Assembly: GCF_017894385.1 (NCBI RefSeq)
Contig: NZ_CP059560.1
Span: forward strand, 1,550,001-1,614,000
From: Aromatoleum petrolei
Lineage (GTDB): Bacteria > Pseudomonadota > Gammaproteobacteria > Burkholderiales > Rhodocyclaceae
DNA: 64,000 nt
Reading direction: 5' to 3'
Position numbers and translations under genes: made by a program. The notes beneath the pieces were generated by a model, which searched no databases, was not told the origin of the DNA, and worked only from the letters and a program-made list of their open reading frames with translations. This document shows, in pieces, positions 37,788 through 47,279 of the stretch. Position 1 is the stretch's first letter. Every line of letters begins with the position of its first letter.

Positions 37788-38312
37788 TCAGCGATTCTTC
37801 TTGATCGGGGCGATAACCATGACCATCTGACGCCCTTCCATCTTGGGCATCTGCTCGACCTGACCCTGCTCTTCCAGATCGGCCTTGATCCGCTCGAGCT
37901 GACGCAGACCGAATTCCTGGTGCGCCATTTCCCGACCGCGGAAACGCAGCGTCACCTTGCACTTGTCACCTTCTTCAAGGAAGCGCTTGAGGTTGCGCAA
38001 CTTGATCTGGTAGTCGTTTTCGTCGGTGGCAGGCCGGAGCTTGACCTCCTTGATCTGCACCTGTTTCTGCTTGAGCTTGGCTTCGTGGGCCTTTTTCTGT
38101 TCCTGGTACTTGAACTTGCCGAAATCCATAACCCGACATACGGGCGGCTGCGCCATCGGCGCGATTTCGACAAGATCGAGACCTGCTTCTTCCGCAGCCT
38201 CGAGAGCCGTTCTCAGGGAAACAATACCGATCGGTTCGCCCTCTTCACCGAGCAGACGAACTTCGGGCGCGCTGATCTCCTCATTGACGCGCTGCTTTTT
38301 TTCTTGAGCGAT
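37788..38312 (-). CDS. infC: Translation initiation factor IF-3 (AUC start)
   Basis: A 174-residue IF-3, which keeps 30S subunits free and proofreads the start codon. The N-terminal domain begins [20 protein letters not shown] and the C-terminal domain includes [17 protein letters not shown] and [12 protein letters not shown]. The first ATG (38156) falls in the middle of the protein, and no ATG, GTG or TTG precedes the conserved N-terminus. An ATC at 38312, nine bases after GGAG, gives exactly the family length. infC of E. coli uses the rare AUU for autoregulation; AUC would serve the same purpose. thrS lies 28 bases upstream. Confidence 0.93.
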   Translation of the reverse strand: MAQEKKQRVNEEISAPEVRLLGEEGEPIGIVSLRTALEAAEEAGLDLVEIAPMAQPPVCRVMDFGKFKYQEQKKAHEAKLKQKQVQIKEVKLRPATDENDYQIKLRNLKRFLEEGDKCKVTLRFRGREMAHQEFGLRQLERIKADLEEQGQVEQMPKMEGRQMVMVIAPIKKNR

Positions 38313-38340
38313 GGTTCAGTTCTCCACGAATGCCAAAAAA

Positions 38341-40257
38341 TCAAATCGAGGCCGACCGCGCTTCCACTTCGCGCTGCCAACGCTCGATCAGGGTATCGAG
38401 GGTCATCTGGCCAAGATCCTGGCCCCCTCGGGCACGCACGGCAACGAGGCCTGCTGCCTTTTCCTTTTCGCCGATGACGATCTGGTAGGGTAGCTTGTGC
38501 ACGCTATGTTCGCGTATTTTATAGGTAATCTTCTCGTTACGCAAATCCGCCTCGATCCGGAAACCCGCCCGCTTCAAGCGTTTCGTGACTTCCGTCGCAT
38601 ACTCCGACTGCCCTTCCGAGATATTCAGCACGACCGCCTGCACCGGCGAGAGCCACAGCGGCAGGGCCCCGGCGAAGTGCTCGATGAGAATGCCGATGAA
38701 GCGCTCGAGCGAGCCGAGGATCGCACGATGCAGCATCACGGGGAATTTCTTCGTATTGTCCTCGGCGACATATTCGGCTCCGAGACGGACCGGAAGATTG
38801 AAGTCGAGCTGCAGCGTGCCGCATTGCCACACGCGATTGAGACAGTCCTTCAAGGAGAACTCGATCTTCGGCCCGTAGAAAGCGCCTTCGCCCGGCTGCA
38901 GCTCATAGGCGAGGCCCTGCGCATCGAGCGCGGCAGCAAGCGCCGCCTCGGCCGCATCCCACTGCTCGTCGGTACCGACGCGCTTGTCCGGCCGCGTCGA
39001 CAGCTTGATCAGGATGTCGTTGAAGCCGAAATCCGCATAGACCTTCTGGAGCAGGCTAATGAACGCCGCCGATTCGGACTGCACCTGATCTTCGGCGCAG
39101 AAGATGTGAGCATCGTCCTGCACGAAATTGCGCACACGCATGATGCCGTGCAGCGAGCCGGAAGGCTCGTTGCGATGGCAGGAGCCGAATTCGGCCATCC
39201 GCAACGGCAGGTCTCGGTAGCTCTTCAGCCCTTGGTTGAAGATCTGGATGTGGCACGGACAGTTCATCGGTTTCACAGCGTAGTCGCGCTTCTCCGACTG
39301 CGTCGTAAACATGAGGTCGGAGTACATACCCCAGTGACCGGACTTCTCCCACAGCGAGCGATCGACGATCTGCGGCGTCTTCACCTCCTGGTAGCCGTTG
39401 TCGAGGATCGTGCGGCGCATGTACTGCTCTACCTGCTGCCACAGCGTCCAGCCGTTGGCATGCCAGAACACCATGCCGGGCGCCTCTTCCTGCAGGTGAA
39501 AGAGGTCGAGCAGACGGCCGAGCTTGCGATGGTCGCGCTTCTCGGCTTCCTCGAGCATATGGAGATAGCTTTCGAGGTCTTCCTTCTTCGCCCAAGCGGT
39601 GCCATAGACGCGCTGGAGCATCTCGTTCTTCGAATCGCCACGCCAGTAGGCGCCCGCAAGCTTGGTCAGCTTGAAGACCTTGAGCTTGCCCGTCGACGGC
39701 ACATGGGGGCCGCGGCACAGATCGATGAAGTCGCCCTGGCGATAGAGCGAAACGTCCTCGCCCTGCGGGATCGACGCGATGATCTCGGCCTTGTAGTTCT
39801 CGCCCTGCGACTTGAAGAACTCGACCGCCTTGTCGCGCGACCATACTTCGCGCGCGACGGAGATCTCGCGCTTGGCGAGTTCGGCCATGCGCTTTTCGAT
39901 GCTCTCGAGATCTTCGGGAGTAAAGGGGCGCTTGTACGAGAAGTCGTAGTAGAAGCCATTTTCGATCACGGGCCCGATCGTGACCTGCGCGTCCGGGAAG
40001 AGCTCCTTCACCGCATGCGCCAGCAGGTGAGCCGTCGAGTGGCGGATGATCTCCACGCCCTCTTCGCTCTTGTCGGTAACGATCGCGAGCGACGCGTCAT
40101 TCTCGATGCGATGCGAGACATCGACGAGCTTGCCGTCGACTTTGCCGGCAAGGGACGCCTTCGCCAGTCCGGCGCCAATCGACGCAGCCACCTCCAGCAC
40201 GGTCACCGGATGGTCAAAACTGCGTACGGAACCGTCAGGGAGCGTGATGTTCGGCAT
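38341..40257 (-). CDS. thrS: Threonyl-tRNA synthetase
   Basis: A 638-residue ThrRS. It has a TGS domain ([20 protein letters not shown]), an editing domain with [11 protein letters not shown], a class II core with the zinc cysteine in [15 protein letters not shown] and motif 2 [30 protein letters not shown], and an anticodon-binding C-terminal domain. The ATG at 40257 begins the TGS domain; 22 further open codons upstream overlap a terminator hairpin and are not used. infC follows after 28 bases. Confidence 0.97.
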   Translation of the reverse strand: MPNITLPDGSVRSFDHPVTVLEVAASIGAGLAKASLAGKVDGKLVDVSHRIENDASLAIVTDKSEEGVEIIRHSTAHLLAHAVKELFPDAQVTIGPVIENGFYYDFSYKRPFTPEDLESIEKRMAELAKREISVAREVWSRDKAVEFFKSQGENYKAEIIASIPQGEDVSLYRQGDFIDLCRGPHVPSTGKLKVFKLTKLAGAYWRGDSKNEMLQRVYGTAWAKKEDLESYLHMLEEAEKRDHRKLGRLLDLFHLQEEAPGMVFWHANGWTLWQQVEQYMRRTILDNGYQEVKTPQIVDRSLWEKSGHWGMYSDLMFTTQSEKRDYAVKPMNCPCHIQIFNQGLKSYRDLPLRMAEFGSCHRNEPSGSLHGIMRVRNFVQDDAHIFCAEDQVQSESAAFISLLQKVYADFGFNDILIKLSTRPDKRVGTDEQWDAAEAALAAALDAQGLAYELQPGEGAFYGPKIEFSLKDCLNRVWQCGTLQLDFNLPVRLGAEYVAEDNTKKFPVMLHRAILGSLERFIGILIEHFAGALPLWLSPVQAVVLNISEGQSEYATEVTKRLKRAGFRIEADLRNEKITYKIREHSVHKLPYQIVIGEKEKAAGLVAVRARGGQDLGQMTLDTLIERWQREVEARSASI

Positions 40258-40298
40258 GATCTCTAGGCCTCGGACAGGAGTTACAAAAAACGTGGACG

Positions 40299-40330
40299 AA
40301 AAAAAAGTGCGGACGGGCCGCACTTTTTTC
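40299..40330 (-). terminator. Terminator between tRNA-Val and thrS
   Basis: Stem GTGCGG/CCGCAC (40307-40312 with 40318-40323) flanked by an A-run and a T-run; on the minus strand eight T residues follow. It ends tRNA-Val transcription about 40 bases before the thrS start, leaving little room for a thrS promoter, so some readthrough or regulation at this hairpin is possible. Confidence 0.85.
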
Positions 40331-40411
40331 CTGGAACACTACAGCGGAGCCCGACTTTTCAGTTTCCGGCTTCAGTAGTAGTTCGGAAGAACATCTTCCT
40401 GCTCCATACGT

Positions 40412-40488
40412 TGGTAGGCGCGATTGGACTCGAACCAACGACCCCCACCATGTCAAGGTGGTGCTCTAACCAGCTGAGCTACGCGCCT
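40412..40488 (-). tRNA. tRNA-Val (anticodon GAC)
   Basis: A 77-base tRNA on the minus strand. The acceptor stem AGGCGCG pairs with CGCGCCT, the discriminator is A and CCA is encoded. The anticodon stem CCACC/GGTGG encloses TTGACAT, giving GAC; D-loop AGCTGGTTAGA and T-loop TTCGAGT are standard. Confidence 0.96.
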
Positions 40489-40592
40489 GCTAAGAGCTGC
40501 GCATTATAGGCACCATATTCGAGGTGCGCAACACCCTTATGAAAATTTCTTCGAAAACGTGGCCCGGTCGATCCGGCCTCATTCCCGGCCAT

Positions 40593-42185
40593 TCAATGAC
40601 TGGTGCCTTCCTCGCGCGTGATCTTGTTCCAGACGTTGTACTTGCCGACCGGTTTCTTCATCGGCAGACGCTTCACCTCCTCCAGCGTCCTGGCATCATA
40701 GACGATCAACGCACCGTCCATCTCCCACAGGCTCGCAAGCGCGTAGCGGCCGTCGCGAGTGAATTCGATGTGCGCGAGGGTCTGCCCGGGTGCGGCCTTA
40801 AGCTCCCGGACGATCTCGAGGGTCTGCTTGTCGATGACCTGCAGTGTGTTCTTGGCTTCGCGACTCATCATCGAATCGACGAATGCGTAACGACTGTTCT
40901 CGTGACTGCGCAGGAAAAAGCCCGGCCCACGTGTGGGGATGCGCTTCACAACGCTCCAATCCTTGAGATCGATGACCGTGACTTCGGCGGCCTTCAGGTT
41001 GGTGCTCGCCATCACGCGCCGACCCTGCCAGTCCCACGAGATGCCGGAGCCGAGATGAGGCATGCCGTCAAGGGCCAGGTCGGCAATCTTGCGCCGCACG
41101 TCGAGATGCACGACCTGCCCTACCCCCTCGCGTGAGGCACCGAGGACGGTCGAATAGTCCTGGGTGAAGAAGAAGTCATCGAGCGGATCGGCGAGCGTGG
41201 TGCGGCGCGGATTGAGGTAGCCCGGGACGAAAGCGCCTTCACGGTACTTGAAGTCGTGCACGTAGCCAGCGGGAATGTCCTCGGCGTGGCGATCGTAGCT
41301 GATCTCCCAGATCTCCGGGACGTCCTTGAGCGCAGCGACGAAGCTGTTGCGCGAGGTGGCCTCGTAGACGGCCGACACGCGCGAACTCGTCTTGCCGTCG
41401 CGGTCGGTGACGGGGATGGACTTGAGCAGATTCAGTTCGCCGTCGAGCAACACGAGGGTGTGCGGCAGGTAGTTGGCAACGGCGACGTGCTTGCCGTCGG
41501 GCGACACGGCGATGTTACGCGTATTGATGCCGGCGCGAATCTCGGTGACGACCCTGAGGTTCCACAGGTCGTACTTCGTGATCCAGCCGTCGCGGGAGGC
41601 GAAAAACACGTAGCGACCGTCGGCGGTGAACTTCGGGCCACCGTGCAGCGCAAGGCGGCTCTGGAAACGATGGATGGGCTCGAGCTTGTCGCCATCAAGC
41701 ACCGAGACGTGGTGATCACCGGTTTCAACGACGAGGAAGAGGTTCAGCGGATCGGCATCGAACACCGGCTTAGCGGGGAGCGAGGCCGCATCGACATGGG
41801 CGATGCGCGAGGCGCGGATGTCGGCCTCGCTCCAGCTCGGCGCGGGAACCACGGGGGTGTATATCCAGGACACGAGTGCGGCGATCTGCTCTTGTGGGAT
41901 CAGGGCGCCGAAGGGCAACATCTGCGTTGCAGTGCGGCCGTCGCGCACCACCGTCGCCGCCTCCTCCTTGCGCAGGCGGGCGAGGTTTTCAGGCAGCAGC
42001 GCGGGACCGGTGGCGCCGAGCCGGTCGGGGCCGTGACAGGCGGCGCAGTGCTGCCGATAGAGCGCTGCCGGGCCGTCCTCTCCCTTAGAGTCGGCAGCAT
42101 GCAGCGCGAGCGCCGCGCCGACGAGAAAACCGGACAGGATCAGGATGCGGCGGATGGGCGACGCTAGCGCGTGCATGGATTTCAT
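40593..42185 (-). CDS. nirN: NirN, dihydro-heme d1 dehydrogenase (cytochrome c / d1 propeller)
   Basis: A 530-residue periplasmic protein with a signal peptide (to about residue 30), an N-terminal cytochrome c domain with heme site CAACH (YRQHCAACHGPDRLG) and a C-terminal eight-bladed propeller of the NirS/NirF family. NirN carries out the last step of heme d1 synthesis, introducing the acrylate double bond, and hands the cofactor to NirS. It is last in the nirC-F-DL-G-H-J-N series, 12 bases after nirJ. It is clearly different from NirS at 48327-50054, which has the full reductase sequence. Confidence 0.92.
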   Translation of the reverse strand: MKSMHALASPIRRILILSGFLVGAALALHAADSKGEDGPAALYRQHCAACHGPDRLGATGPALLPENLARLRKEEAATVVRDGRTATQMLPFGALIPQEQIAALVSWIYTPVVPAPSWSEADIRASRIAHVDAASLPAKPVFDADPLNLFLVVETGDHHVSVLDGDKLEPIHRFQSRLALHGGPKFTADGRYVFFASRDGWITKYDLWNLRVVTEIRAGINTRNIAVSPDGKHVAVANYLPHTLVLLDGELNLLKSIPVTDRDGKTSSRVSAVYEATSRNSFVAALKDVPEIWEISYDRHAEDIPAGYVHDFKYREGAFVPGYLNPRRTTLADPLDDFFFTQDYSTVLGASREGVGQVVHLDVRRKIADLALDGMPHLGSGISWDWQGRRVMASTNLKAAEVTVIDLKDWSVVKRIPTRGPGFFLRSHENSRYAFVDSMMSREAKNTLQVIDKQTLEIVRELKAAPGQTLAHIEFTRDGRYALASLWEMDGALIVYDARTLEEVKRLPMKKPVGKYNVWNKITREEGTSH

Positions 42186-42197
42186 GGTGCCCCCGGA

Positions 42198-43403
42198 TCA
42201 GGCGGTGCGCCGCTGCGGAACGAAAGGGGTGGTCACGACACGCTCGCCGACGACCTCGCCCGCTGCAATGCCGATTTCGGTGTCGTCCAGGTAGCAGCCG
42301 GGATCCTCGGCCCAAGGGTCGCCGGTAATCTGCTGCGCCCGCACGCGCGAGCTGCCGTTGCAGATATCGAGGTATCGGCAGGCACCGCAGCGTCCGGACA
42401 GGGTCCGCGGATGCTGCTTGAGTCCTGCCATCAGCGGATTGGCAAGATCGCTCCAGATCTCCGAGAACTTTCGCTCGCGGACGTTGCCGAGCGGCACGTG
42501 CCACCACATGGTGTCGGGATGGACGACGCCGAGGTTGTCGATGTTGGCGACGTTCACGCCGCTAGCGTTGCCGCCCCACTGCGCGAGTTTGCCGCGAATA
42601 TGCTCGACATGTTCCGGAAAGCGTCGGGCGACCCAGTGCAGCAGATAGACGCCGTCGGCATCGTTGTTGCCGGTGACGAAGTCCTTTTCGATACCACGCC
42701 GATGCAGGTCGAGGCAGGTTTCGAAAAGCAGCTCCATCGCGTCGCGCGTGGTCTGGTGTCGGGCGTCGTCTGCGCGGTGCTTGTTGCCGCGGCCGGCGTA
42801 GTTGAGGTGCGAGAAATAGAACTTGTCGATGCCTTCGTCCTCGACGAGGCGCAGTAGCGCCGGCAGGTCGTACGCGTTGTCCTCGGTCATCGTGTAGCGC
42901 ACGCCGACCTTGATGCCTCGTGCGAGGCACAGGCGAATGCCCGCCATCGAGGCCTCGAAGGCGCCTTCCAGGCGCCGGAACTTGTCGTGCGTTGCTCCGA
43001 TACCGTCCAGGCTGACCCCGACATAGTCGAAGCCGGTATCGGCAATCTTGTCGATATTGCCTTCGTCGATCAGCGTGCCGTTACTGGACAGCCCGACATA
43101 GAAGCCCATTCCCTTCGCACGCCGGCCGATCTCGAAGATATCGGGCCGCAGCAGCGGCTCACCACCGGAGAGGATCAGCACCGGCACACGGAAGGCCTTG
43201 AGGTCGTCCATGACGCGGAAGACATCGGCGGTCGACAGCTCGCCGGGGAAATCCTTGTCGGCCGAGATCGAATAGCAGTGCTTGCAGGTGAGGTTGCAGC
43301 GTCGGATCAGGTTCCAGATGACGACGGGGCCGGGCGGATTACGGCGCGGCGCGACGGGCGTCGGGTGGTCGAGTTCGCGAATGAAGTTCGAGATGCGGAA
43401 CAT
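42198..43403 (-). CDS. nirJ: Heme d1 biosynthesis radical SAM protein NirJ
   Basis: A 401-residue radical SAM enzyme. The cluster-binding motif is CNLTCKHCYS (about residues 37-46), with the GGE motif in LSGGEPLLRPDIFEIG, and a C-terminal SPASM-type cysteine set in CGACRYLDICNGSSR..DPGCYL. NirJ replaces two propionate side chains of didecarboxysiroheme by oxo groups. It lies 89 bases after nirH and just before nirN; a GGAG site precedes the ATG. Confidence 0.95.
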   Translation of the reverse strand: MFRISNFIRELDHPTPVAPRRNPPGPVVIWNLIRRCNLTCKHCYSISADKDFPGELSTADVFRVMDDLKAFRVPVLILSGGEPLLRPDIFEIGRRAKGMGFYVGLSSNGTLIDEGNIDKIADTGFDYVGVSLDGIGATHDKFRRLEGAFEASMAGIRLCLARGIKVGVRYTMTEDNAYDLPALLRLVEDEGIDKFYFSHLNYAGRGNKHRADDARHQTTRDAMELLFETCLDLHRRGIEKDFVTGNNDADGVYLLHWVARRFPEHVEHIRGKLAQWGGNASGVNVANIDNLGVVHPDTMWWHVPLGNVRERKFSEIWSDLANPLMAGLKQHPRTLSGRCGACRYLDICNGSSRVRAQQITGDPWAEDPGCYLDDTEIGIAAGEVVGERVVTTPFVPQRRTA

Positions 43404-43492
43404 GGTTTCTCTCCGAGGTCCCGGCCATTAGAGCGCGGACATGCGGGCACAGAAATGACGCTCATCAAGCGGGCTGAAACCGCCAGAGGGGA

Positions 43493-43999
43493 TCAGCCCG
43501 ATGCGGCGATGCGCAGGCCGGTTTTTTTTAGGATCGCTGACGAGAACAGCACGTCGCGGGCACGGCAAGCCCCCGGGAAGCGCGCCTCGAGCCGGGCAGC
43601 GATGTCTTCGAGTTCGGCACGCACGGCGTCATGACTGCGGCCGTGGAGCATCGCGAACAGGTTGTAGGGCCAGTCAGGAAGGCTGCGCGGCCTGCGATAG
43701 CAATGTGTAACGGCGGCAAGCGAACCCAACCACTCACCGACGGCGTCGATCGTTCCGTCGGCGACATCCCACACGCTCATGCCGTTGGCGGTGTAACCGA
43801 TGGCGTAATGGTTCGGCACGGCGCCGATGCGCCGGATCACACCGCGATCGAGCATGGACCGGATTTGCGCGAGCAGTTCTTCCGGGGTAATCCCGAGGTC
43901 GCGCGCGACCGTACCCCAAGGATCGGACACAAGGGGCAGTCCTCCCTGGGTCGCGACGATGATGCGGCGCTCCAATTCGTCTGCTGCGGTCCTGGCCAT
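43493..43999 (-). CDS. nirH: Siroheme decarboxylase subunit NirH
   Basis: A 168-residue Lrp/AsnC-like protein that works as a siroheme decarboxylase subunit rather than a DNA-binding regulator. The helix-turn-helix region LVSDPWGTVARDLGITPEELLAQI is followed by RIGAVPNHYAIGYTANGMSVWDV and HCYRRPRSLPDWPYNLFAMLHGR, a pattern shared with the NirL half of the fused gene. The ATG overlaps the nirG stop by one base (TGATG); the longer open frame upstream belongs to nirG. Confidence 0.9.
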   Translation of the reverse strand: MARTAADELERRIIVATQGGLPLVSDPWGTVARDLGITPEELLAQIRSMLDRGVIRRIGAVPNHYAIGYTANGMSVWDVADGTIDAVGEWLGSLAAVTHCYRRPRSLPDWPYNLFAMLHGRSHDAVRAELEDIAARLEARFPGACRARDVLFSSAILKKTGLRIAASG

Positions 44000-44481
44000 C
44001 ACGCCTCCAGCTTCATTTCGACGAAGTACTCGCGCTCCTTCGGAAACAGGAACACGGGCACCCCCGTCGCCGCCTCGATGCGGCGCGCGCTGTCGGCAAT
44101 GCCGTCGGGCCGCTCGGTAGCGAGCACGAACCACATGTTGAGAGCGTGTTCGCGCCGGTAGTTGTGCGCAACTTCGGGAAAATCATTGACCTGCGCGGCC
44201 ACACGGTCGAAGTCCGCTTCGGGGATGCTCATCGCAGCAAGGCAGAACGCCCCGCCGATGCGCTCGATCTGGAACATGGGGCCGAAGCGTGTCAGCACGC
44301 GCTCGTCGAGGAGCCGCTGCAGACGCCTGAGGACCTCCTCCTCCGGGAGCCCAAGACGTGCCCCGACGTCGGCGAACGGTCGCTGTGATAGCGGGAAATC
44401 GCCTTGCAGCGCGTTGATCAGCGCGCGGTCGATGTTGTCGAGCACCACAGACGTCGCGCGAGAAGTGCGGCGCTCGCTCAT
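43999..44481 (-). CDS. nirG: Siroheme decarboxylase subunit NirG
   Basis: A 160-residue Lrp/AsnC-like siroheme decarboxylase subunit. It has LINALQGDFPLSQRPFADVGARLGLPEEEVLRRL at the N-terminus and HNYRREHALNMWFVLATE in the ligand-binding part, the same pattern as the NirD half of the fused gene. The ATG overlaps the nirDL stop (ATGA) and the stop overlaps the nirH start, so the three genes are translationally coupled. The much longer open frame upstream is inside nirDL and not real. Confidence 0.9.
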   Translation of the reverse strand: MSERRTSRATSVVLDNIDRALINALQGDFPLSQRPFADVGARLGLPEEEVLRRLQRLLDERVLTRFGPMFQIERIGGAFCLAAMSIPEADFDRVAAQVNDFPEVAHNYRREHALNMWFVLATERPDGIADSARRIEAATGVPVFLFPKEREYFVEMKLEA

Positions 44482-45539
44482 CGACTGGCGTCCGTCAGGT
44501 AACAGGCCCCCTGCTGCTTGAAGCGGCGGCAACTGAAGAGCACATCGTGCGCCCAGCGGTCGAGGCCGAGCCGCGCCGCAATGTCGGCACGTGCCGCGTG
44601 GACGGCCTCGCGCGAACGCCCATGTATCATGCAGAAAAGATTGTAAGGCCAGCCGGGCAGCACACGCCGGCGGCGATAGCACAACGTGACCGCCTGCTCG
44701 GCTGCGAGCAGGCGGCCGACGCGGCTCACCCCCTCGTCCGGAACGTCCCAGACGCACATTGCGTTGGCATGAAAACCGAGTTCGTGATGGCGCACGACGA
44801 TCCCGAAGCGCTTGACGATGCCCTCGGCGAGCCAGCGCTCAAGCAATTCGATGACCATCGCCTCGCTGATCCCGGCCCTGCGCCCCAACGCATCGAACGG
44901 ACGCGACTCGAGTGGCAGGCCGTCCTGCAGCGCGCGCATCAGCTCGCGCTCCAGCCCCGGCAACGCACAAGCCTCCGTCGCAATCGGCTGCGCCAAGATG
45001 ACCGCGTCCCGGCTTCCCCCGCGTGCCGCGCCGCCACCAGTCAGATCGAAGCCGAGATCGATGTGGAACTCCTCTTCCAACGGCAACACGATCACGCCAC
45101 AGCGCGTGTCCCGCTCAATGCCGGCGACGATGTCCTGCAACCGTCCCGACGATGCCGCGGTGACGACGAACCACAGGTTGTACGCGTGCTCGCGCTGGTA
45201 ATTGTGATTGACCTCGGCAACCGCGCTGACGCGAGCGGCGATCTCCTCGAGCCTTTCGGCCGGTGCGGCGAGTGCAGCCAAGGCGCTGGCGCCGATGCGG
45301 CGCGGAGCGAACACCGCGCCGACGCGACTGATGACGCCCGACGCCCGCCATGCGTGAAGTGCATCCAACACCTCGTCTTCGCGCAGGCCACATGCGGCCG
45401 CAAGCGCCGCAAAGGGTCGATCTACAAGCGGAAAACCGCGCTGGAAGTCGTTGAGGAGGCGGAAGATGCTTGAACCGGCTACGGTAACGGGGATCTGCGT
45501 CGCTTCGGGTTCGACCGCATGTGCGCCATGACAACCCAT
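44478..45539 (-). CDS. nirDL: Fused siroheme decarboxylase subunits NirD-NirL
   Basis: A 353-residue protein made of two Lrp/AsnC-like halves. The first (about 20-165) is NirD-like, with LLNDFQRGFPLVDRPFAAL and HNYQREHAYNLWFVVT. The second (about 185-345) is NirL-like, with ALQDGLPLESRPFDALGRR and LCYRRRRVLPGWPYNLFCMIHGR. With NirG and NirH it removes two acetate carboxyl groups from siroheme. The ATG at 45539 comes one base after the nirF stop, and 35 further open codons upstream overlap nirF. The D-L fusion is known in several denitrifiers. Confidence 0.92.
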   Translation of the reverse strand: MGCHGAHAVEPEATQIPVTVAGSSIFRLLNDFQRGFPLVDRPFAALAAACGLREDEVLDALHAWRASGVISRVGAVFAPRRIGASALAALAAPAERLEEIAARVSAVAEVNHNYQREHAYNLWFVVTAASSGRLQDIVAGIERDTRCGVIVLPLEEEFHIDLGFDLTGGGAARGGSRDAVILAQPIATEACALPGLERELMRALQDGLPLESRPFDALGRRAGISEAMVIELLERWLAEGIVKRFGIVVRHHELGFHANAMCVWDVPDEGVSRVGRLLAAEQAVTLCYRRRRVLPGWPYNLFCMIHGRSREAVHAARADIAARLGLDRWAHDVLFSCRRFKQQGACYLTDASR

Positions 45540-45540
45540 A

Positions 45541-46725
45541 TCAGAACCCCGTGCGGAACGCGCGGCTGGTAAAGAAAATTCCGCTCGGACTGGCAGCGGG
45601 AAGTTCAGTGATCTTCTGACGGCTGCGGGTGTCGTATATCGCAACCTTGTTGTCGTCGCGCGCGGAGATCCATACCGCCTCGCCCTTGGGCGTGAATTCC
45701 AGATGCAGGATCGCGCGGCCCGGCTGGAAACTATCTACGAGCCGGTTAGTGAAGGTGTCGATGACCTGCATCCAGCCGTTGTCCGGAAAGGCGAAATTCA
45801 CCCACACCTCGCGCCCGTCCGGCCGCGCCATGACGAACACGGGCTGGCTTTTCACCGGAATGCGGGCAACTTCCTTCCAGCTCCCGAGCTCGACAACGAG
45901 GACCTCATGCCGGCCGATCGCCGGCAGATAGGCACGTCCGGCGGCGACCGCCCAGCCGCGCAAATGCGGCATCTTGTACACCGGCAGCGCCTGTTCACCG
46001 CGACCGTAGCCGGGCAGGATCGTATGCACGCCCTGCCCGGGCTGCCAGAGATCAAGCATGGACAGGCCGTCCTCACCAAACAGGCCCGCAATATAGTAGC
46101 GGCCGTCCGGGGTGACCAAGGCATCATAGGGCTGCTTTCCGGCCGGATAGCGCTCCGTCTTCGGATTCCTCGGGTCGGAGAGATCGGTGACGCGGATTTC
46201 GTTCGCGTCGAAGAGCGAATAGATGAAGCGATTGCCCGGCAAGTCGGCGAGACCGACCACTTTCGAGCGCTTGCCCTCCGAACCGAATTCGGCCGGAACG
46301 TCGGCCACGAGTTCCAGCGTGTCGGCGTCGAAGGCCTTGATCCCACCGGGTTCGTAATTCTGCGCCACCACCAGGCGACCATCCTGCGAGACGGCCCCGC
46401 CGATCGAATTGCCCGCCTGCACGACGCGCCCGACGATCCTGGCGGTGAGCAGATCGACCTTGGTGAGCCCGCCGTCGCGCCCGAACACATAGGCATATCG
46501 CCCGTCGCGGGAAAAGACGACCGACGCATGCGAGAGGTCGCCGAGTCCCGAAACCTGCGCGAGCGAGCTGCGGCCGGATGTCTCGATCACCTGCACCTGC
46601 CCCGTCGCGCGCTCGATTACGATCCCGAGGTCGCCAGTGCCACGCAGCGGCGGCTGCGTCGCACATGCCGACAAGAGCACCACTACCGGAATCCACCACA
46701 TGTATTTCACGATCAGATGCAGCAT
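45541..46725 (-). CDS. nirF: Heme d1 biosynthesis protein NirF
   Basis: A 394-residue lipoprotein-like periplasmic protein. The signal peptide ends in LLSAC (Cys21), and the mature part is a d1-type beta-propeller with repeated xxSRDGRYAYVF, VSQDGRLVVAQNYEPGGI and VTPDGRYYIAGLFGEDG blades. NirF is needed for a late step of heme d1 formation. A GAGGGA ribosome site precedes the ATG. It follows nirC by 46 bases and is coupled to nirDL downstream. Confidence 0.94.
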   Translation of the reverse strand: MLHLIVKYMWWIPVVVLLSACATQPPLRGTGDLGIVIERATGQVQVIETSGRSSLAQVSGLGDLSHASVVFSRDGRYAYVFGRDGGLTKVDLLTARIVGRVVQAGNSIGGAVSQDGRLVVAQNYEPGGIKAFDADTLELVADVPAEFGSEGKRSKVVGLADLPGNRFIYSLFDANEIRVTDLSDPRNPKTERYPAGKQPYDALVTPDGRYYIAGLFGEDGLSMLDLWQPGQGVHTILPGYGRGEQALPVYKMPHLRGWAVAAGRAYLPAIGRHEVLVVELGSWKEVARIPVKSQPVFVMARPDGREVWVNFAFPDNGWMQVIDTFTNRLVDSFQPGRAILHLEFTPKGEAVWISARDDNKVAIYDTRSRQKITELPAASPSGIFFTSRAFRTGF

Positions 46726-46771
46726 TGGTCCCTCATCTCATATCCGAAACGCAGGGATGCTGGAACCCCGC

Positions 46772-47125
46772 TCAACGCGCGGCACCCGCATCTACCGGAA
46801 AACCTTCTTGAAGTCGCTCGACAATCCACGCTGCCTCGTCCTCCACGACGATGCCTCGGAAGGGCGGCATCGGCGTGCCGGGGCGGCCGCCAAGGATGGT
46901 GGCGACAAGGCTGTCGCGCGGCTTCTCGCGCAGGGCCGCCACCGTCAGCGCCGGTCCCAATCCGCCCTGCAGCGTGAGTCCGTGACAGGAGCCGCAGTCC
47001 TGGCGCACCAGATGCACCAATTCGCGCACCCGCTCTGGCTGAGGTGCCGTCTGCTGAGCGAATGCGGGCATGGTCGGCATCGACACCACCAATGCGAAGG
47101 TCATCGTCCGGAACACCCAACTCAT
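46772..47125 (-). CDS. nirC: NirC-type c-type cytochrome
   Basis: A 117-residue monoheme cytochrome c. The signal peptide is MSWVFRTMTFALVVSMPTMPAFA, the heme site CGSCH lies in LVRQDCGSCHGLTLQGGLGPAL, and the distal methionine is in GRPGTPMPPFRG. NirC is a periplasmic electron carrier or heme d1 maturation partner of the nir cluster. It is the first gene of the leftward nir operon. An open frame runs far upstream to 48010 but is antisense to nirE and not coding. Confidence 0.9.
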   Translation of the reverse strand: MSWVFRTMTFALVVSMPTMPAFAQQTAPQPERVRELVHLVRQDCGSCHGLTLQGGLGPALTVAALREKPRDSLVATILGGRPGTPMPPFRGIVVEDEAAWIVERLQEGFPVDAGAAR

Positions 47126-47210
47126 CACGCCGCGAACTCCTGAAAATTGGCACACCCGCCTTATCCCACGCTCCCGAATCAAAGGGACCGGCATCAGAAT
47201 CGGCGAGGCA

Positions 47211-47216
47211 AGTATC
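47211..47216 (-). promoter_or_regulatory. Candidate -10 element for the nirC operon
   Basis: GATACT on the minus strand, centred 33 bases from the middle of the FNR/Dnr-like site at 47240-47253. This places the site near -41.5 from the expected start, as in class II FNR-activated promoters. Confidence 0.45.
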
Positions 47217-47239
47217 AAGCGCACGGCATTCTGCGATCC

Positions 47240-47253
47240 TTGATATCGGTTAA
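47240..47253. promoter_or_regulatory. FNR/Dnr-type site between nirC and nirE
   Basis: TTGAT-ATCG-GTTAA matches the FNR/DNR consensus TTGAT-N4-ATCAA in one half exactly and in three of five bases of the other. It is the only such site in the 234-base divergent region and lies 115 bases before nirC and 107 before nirE. Candidate -10 boxes occur at near-equal distances on both sides. Confidence 0.65.
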
Positions 47254-47273
47254 TTTCCCGGACGAGACGTAGG

Positions 47274-47279
47274 GATACA
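47274..47279 (+). promoter_or_regulatory. Candidate -10 element for nirE
   Basis: GATACA on the plus strand, centred 30 bases from the middle of the FNR/Dnr-like site, close to the spacing expected for class II activation. Confidence 0.4.

Noticed and set aside
38497..40266. 589-codon open frame opposite thrS
   Set aside because: Mirror of the thrS codons; no domain and no ribosome site.
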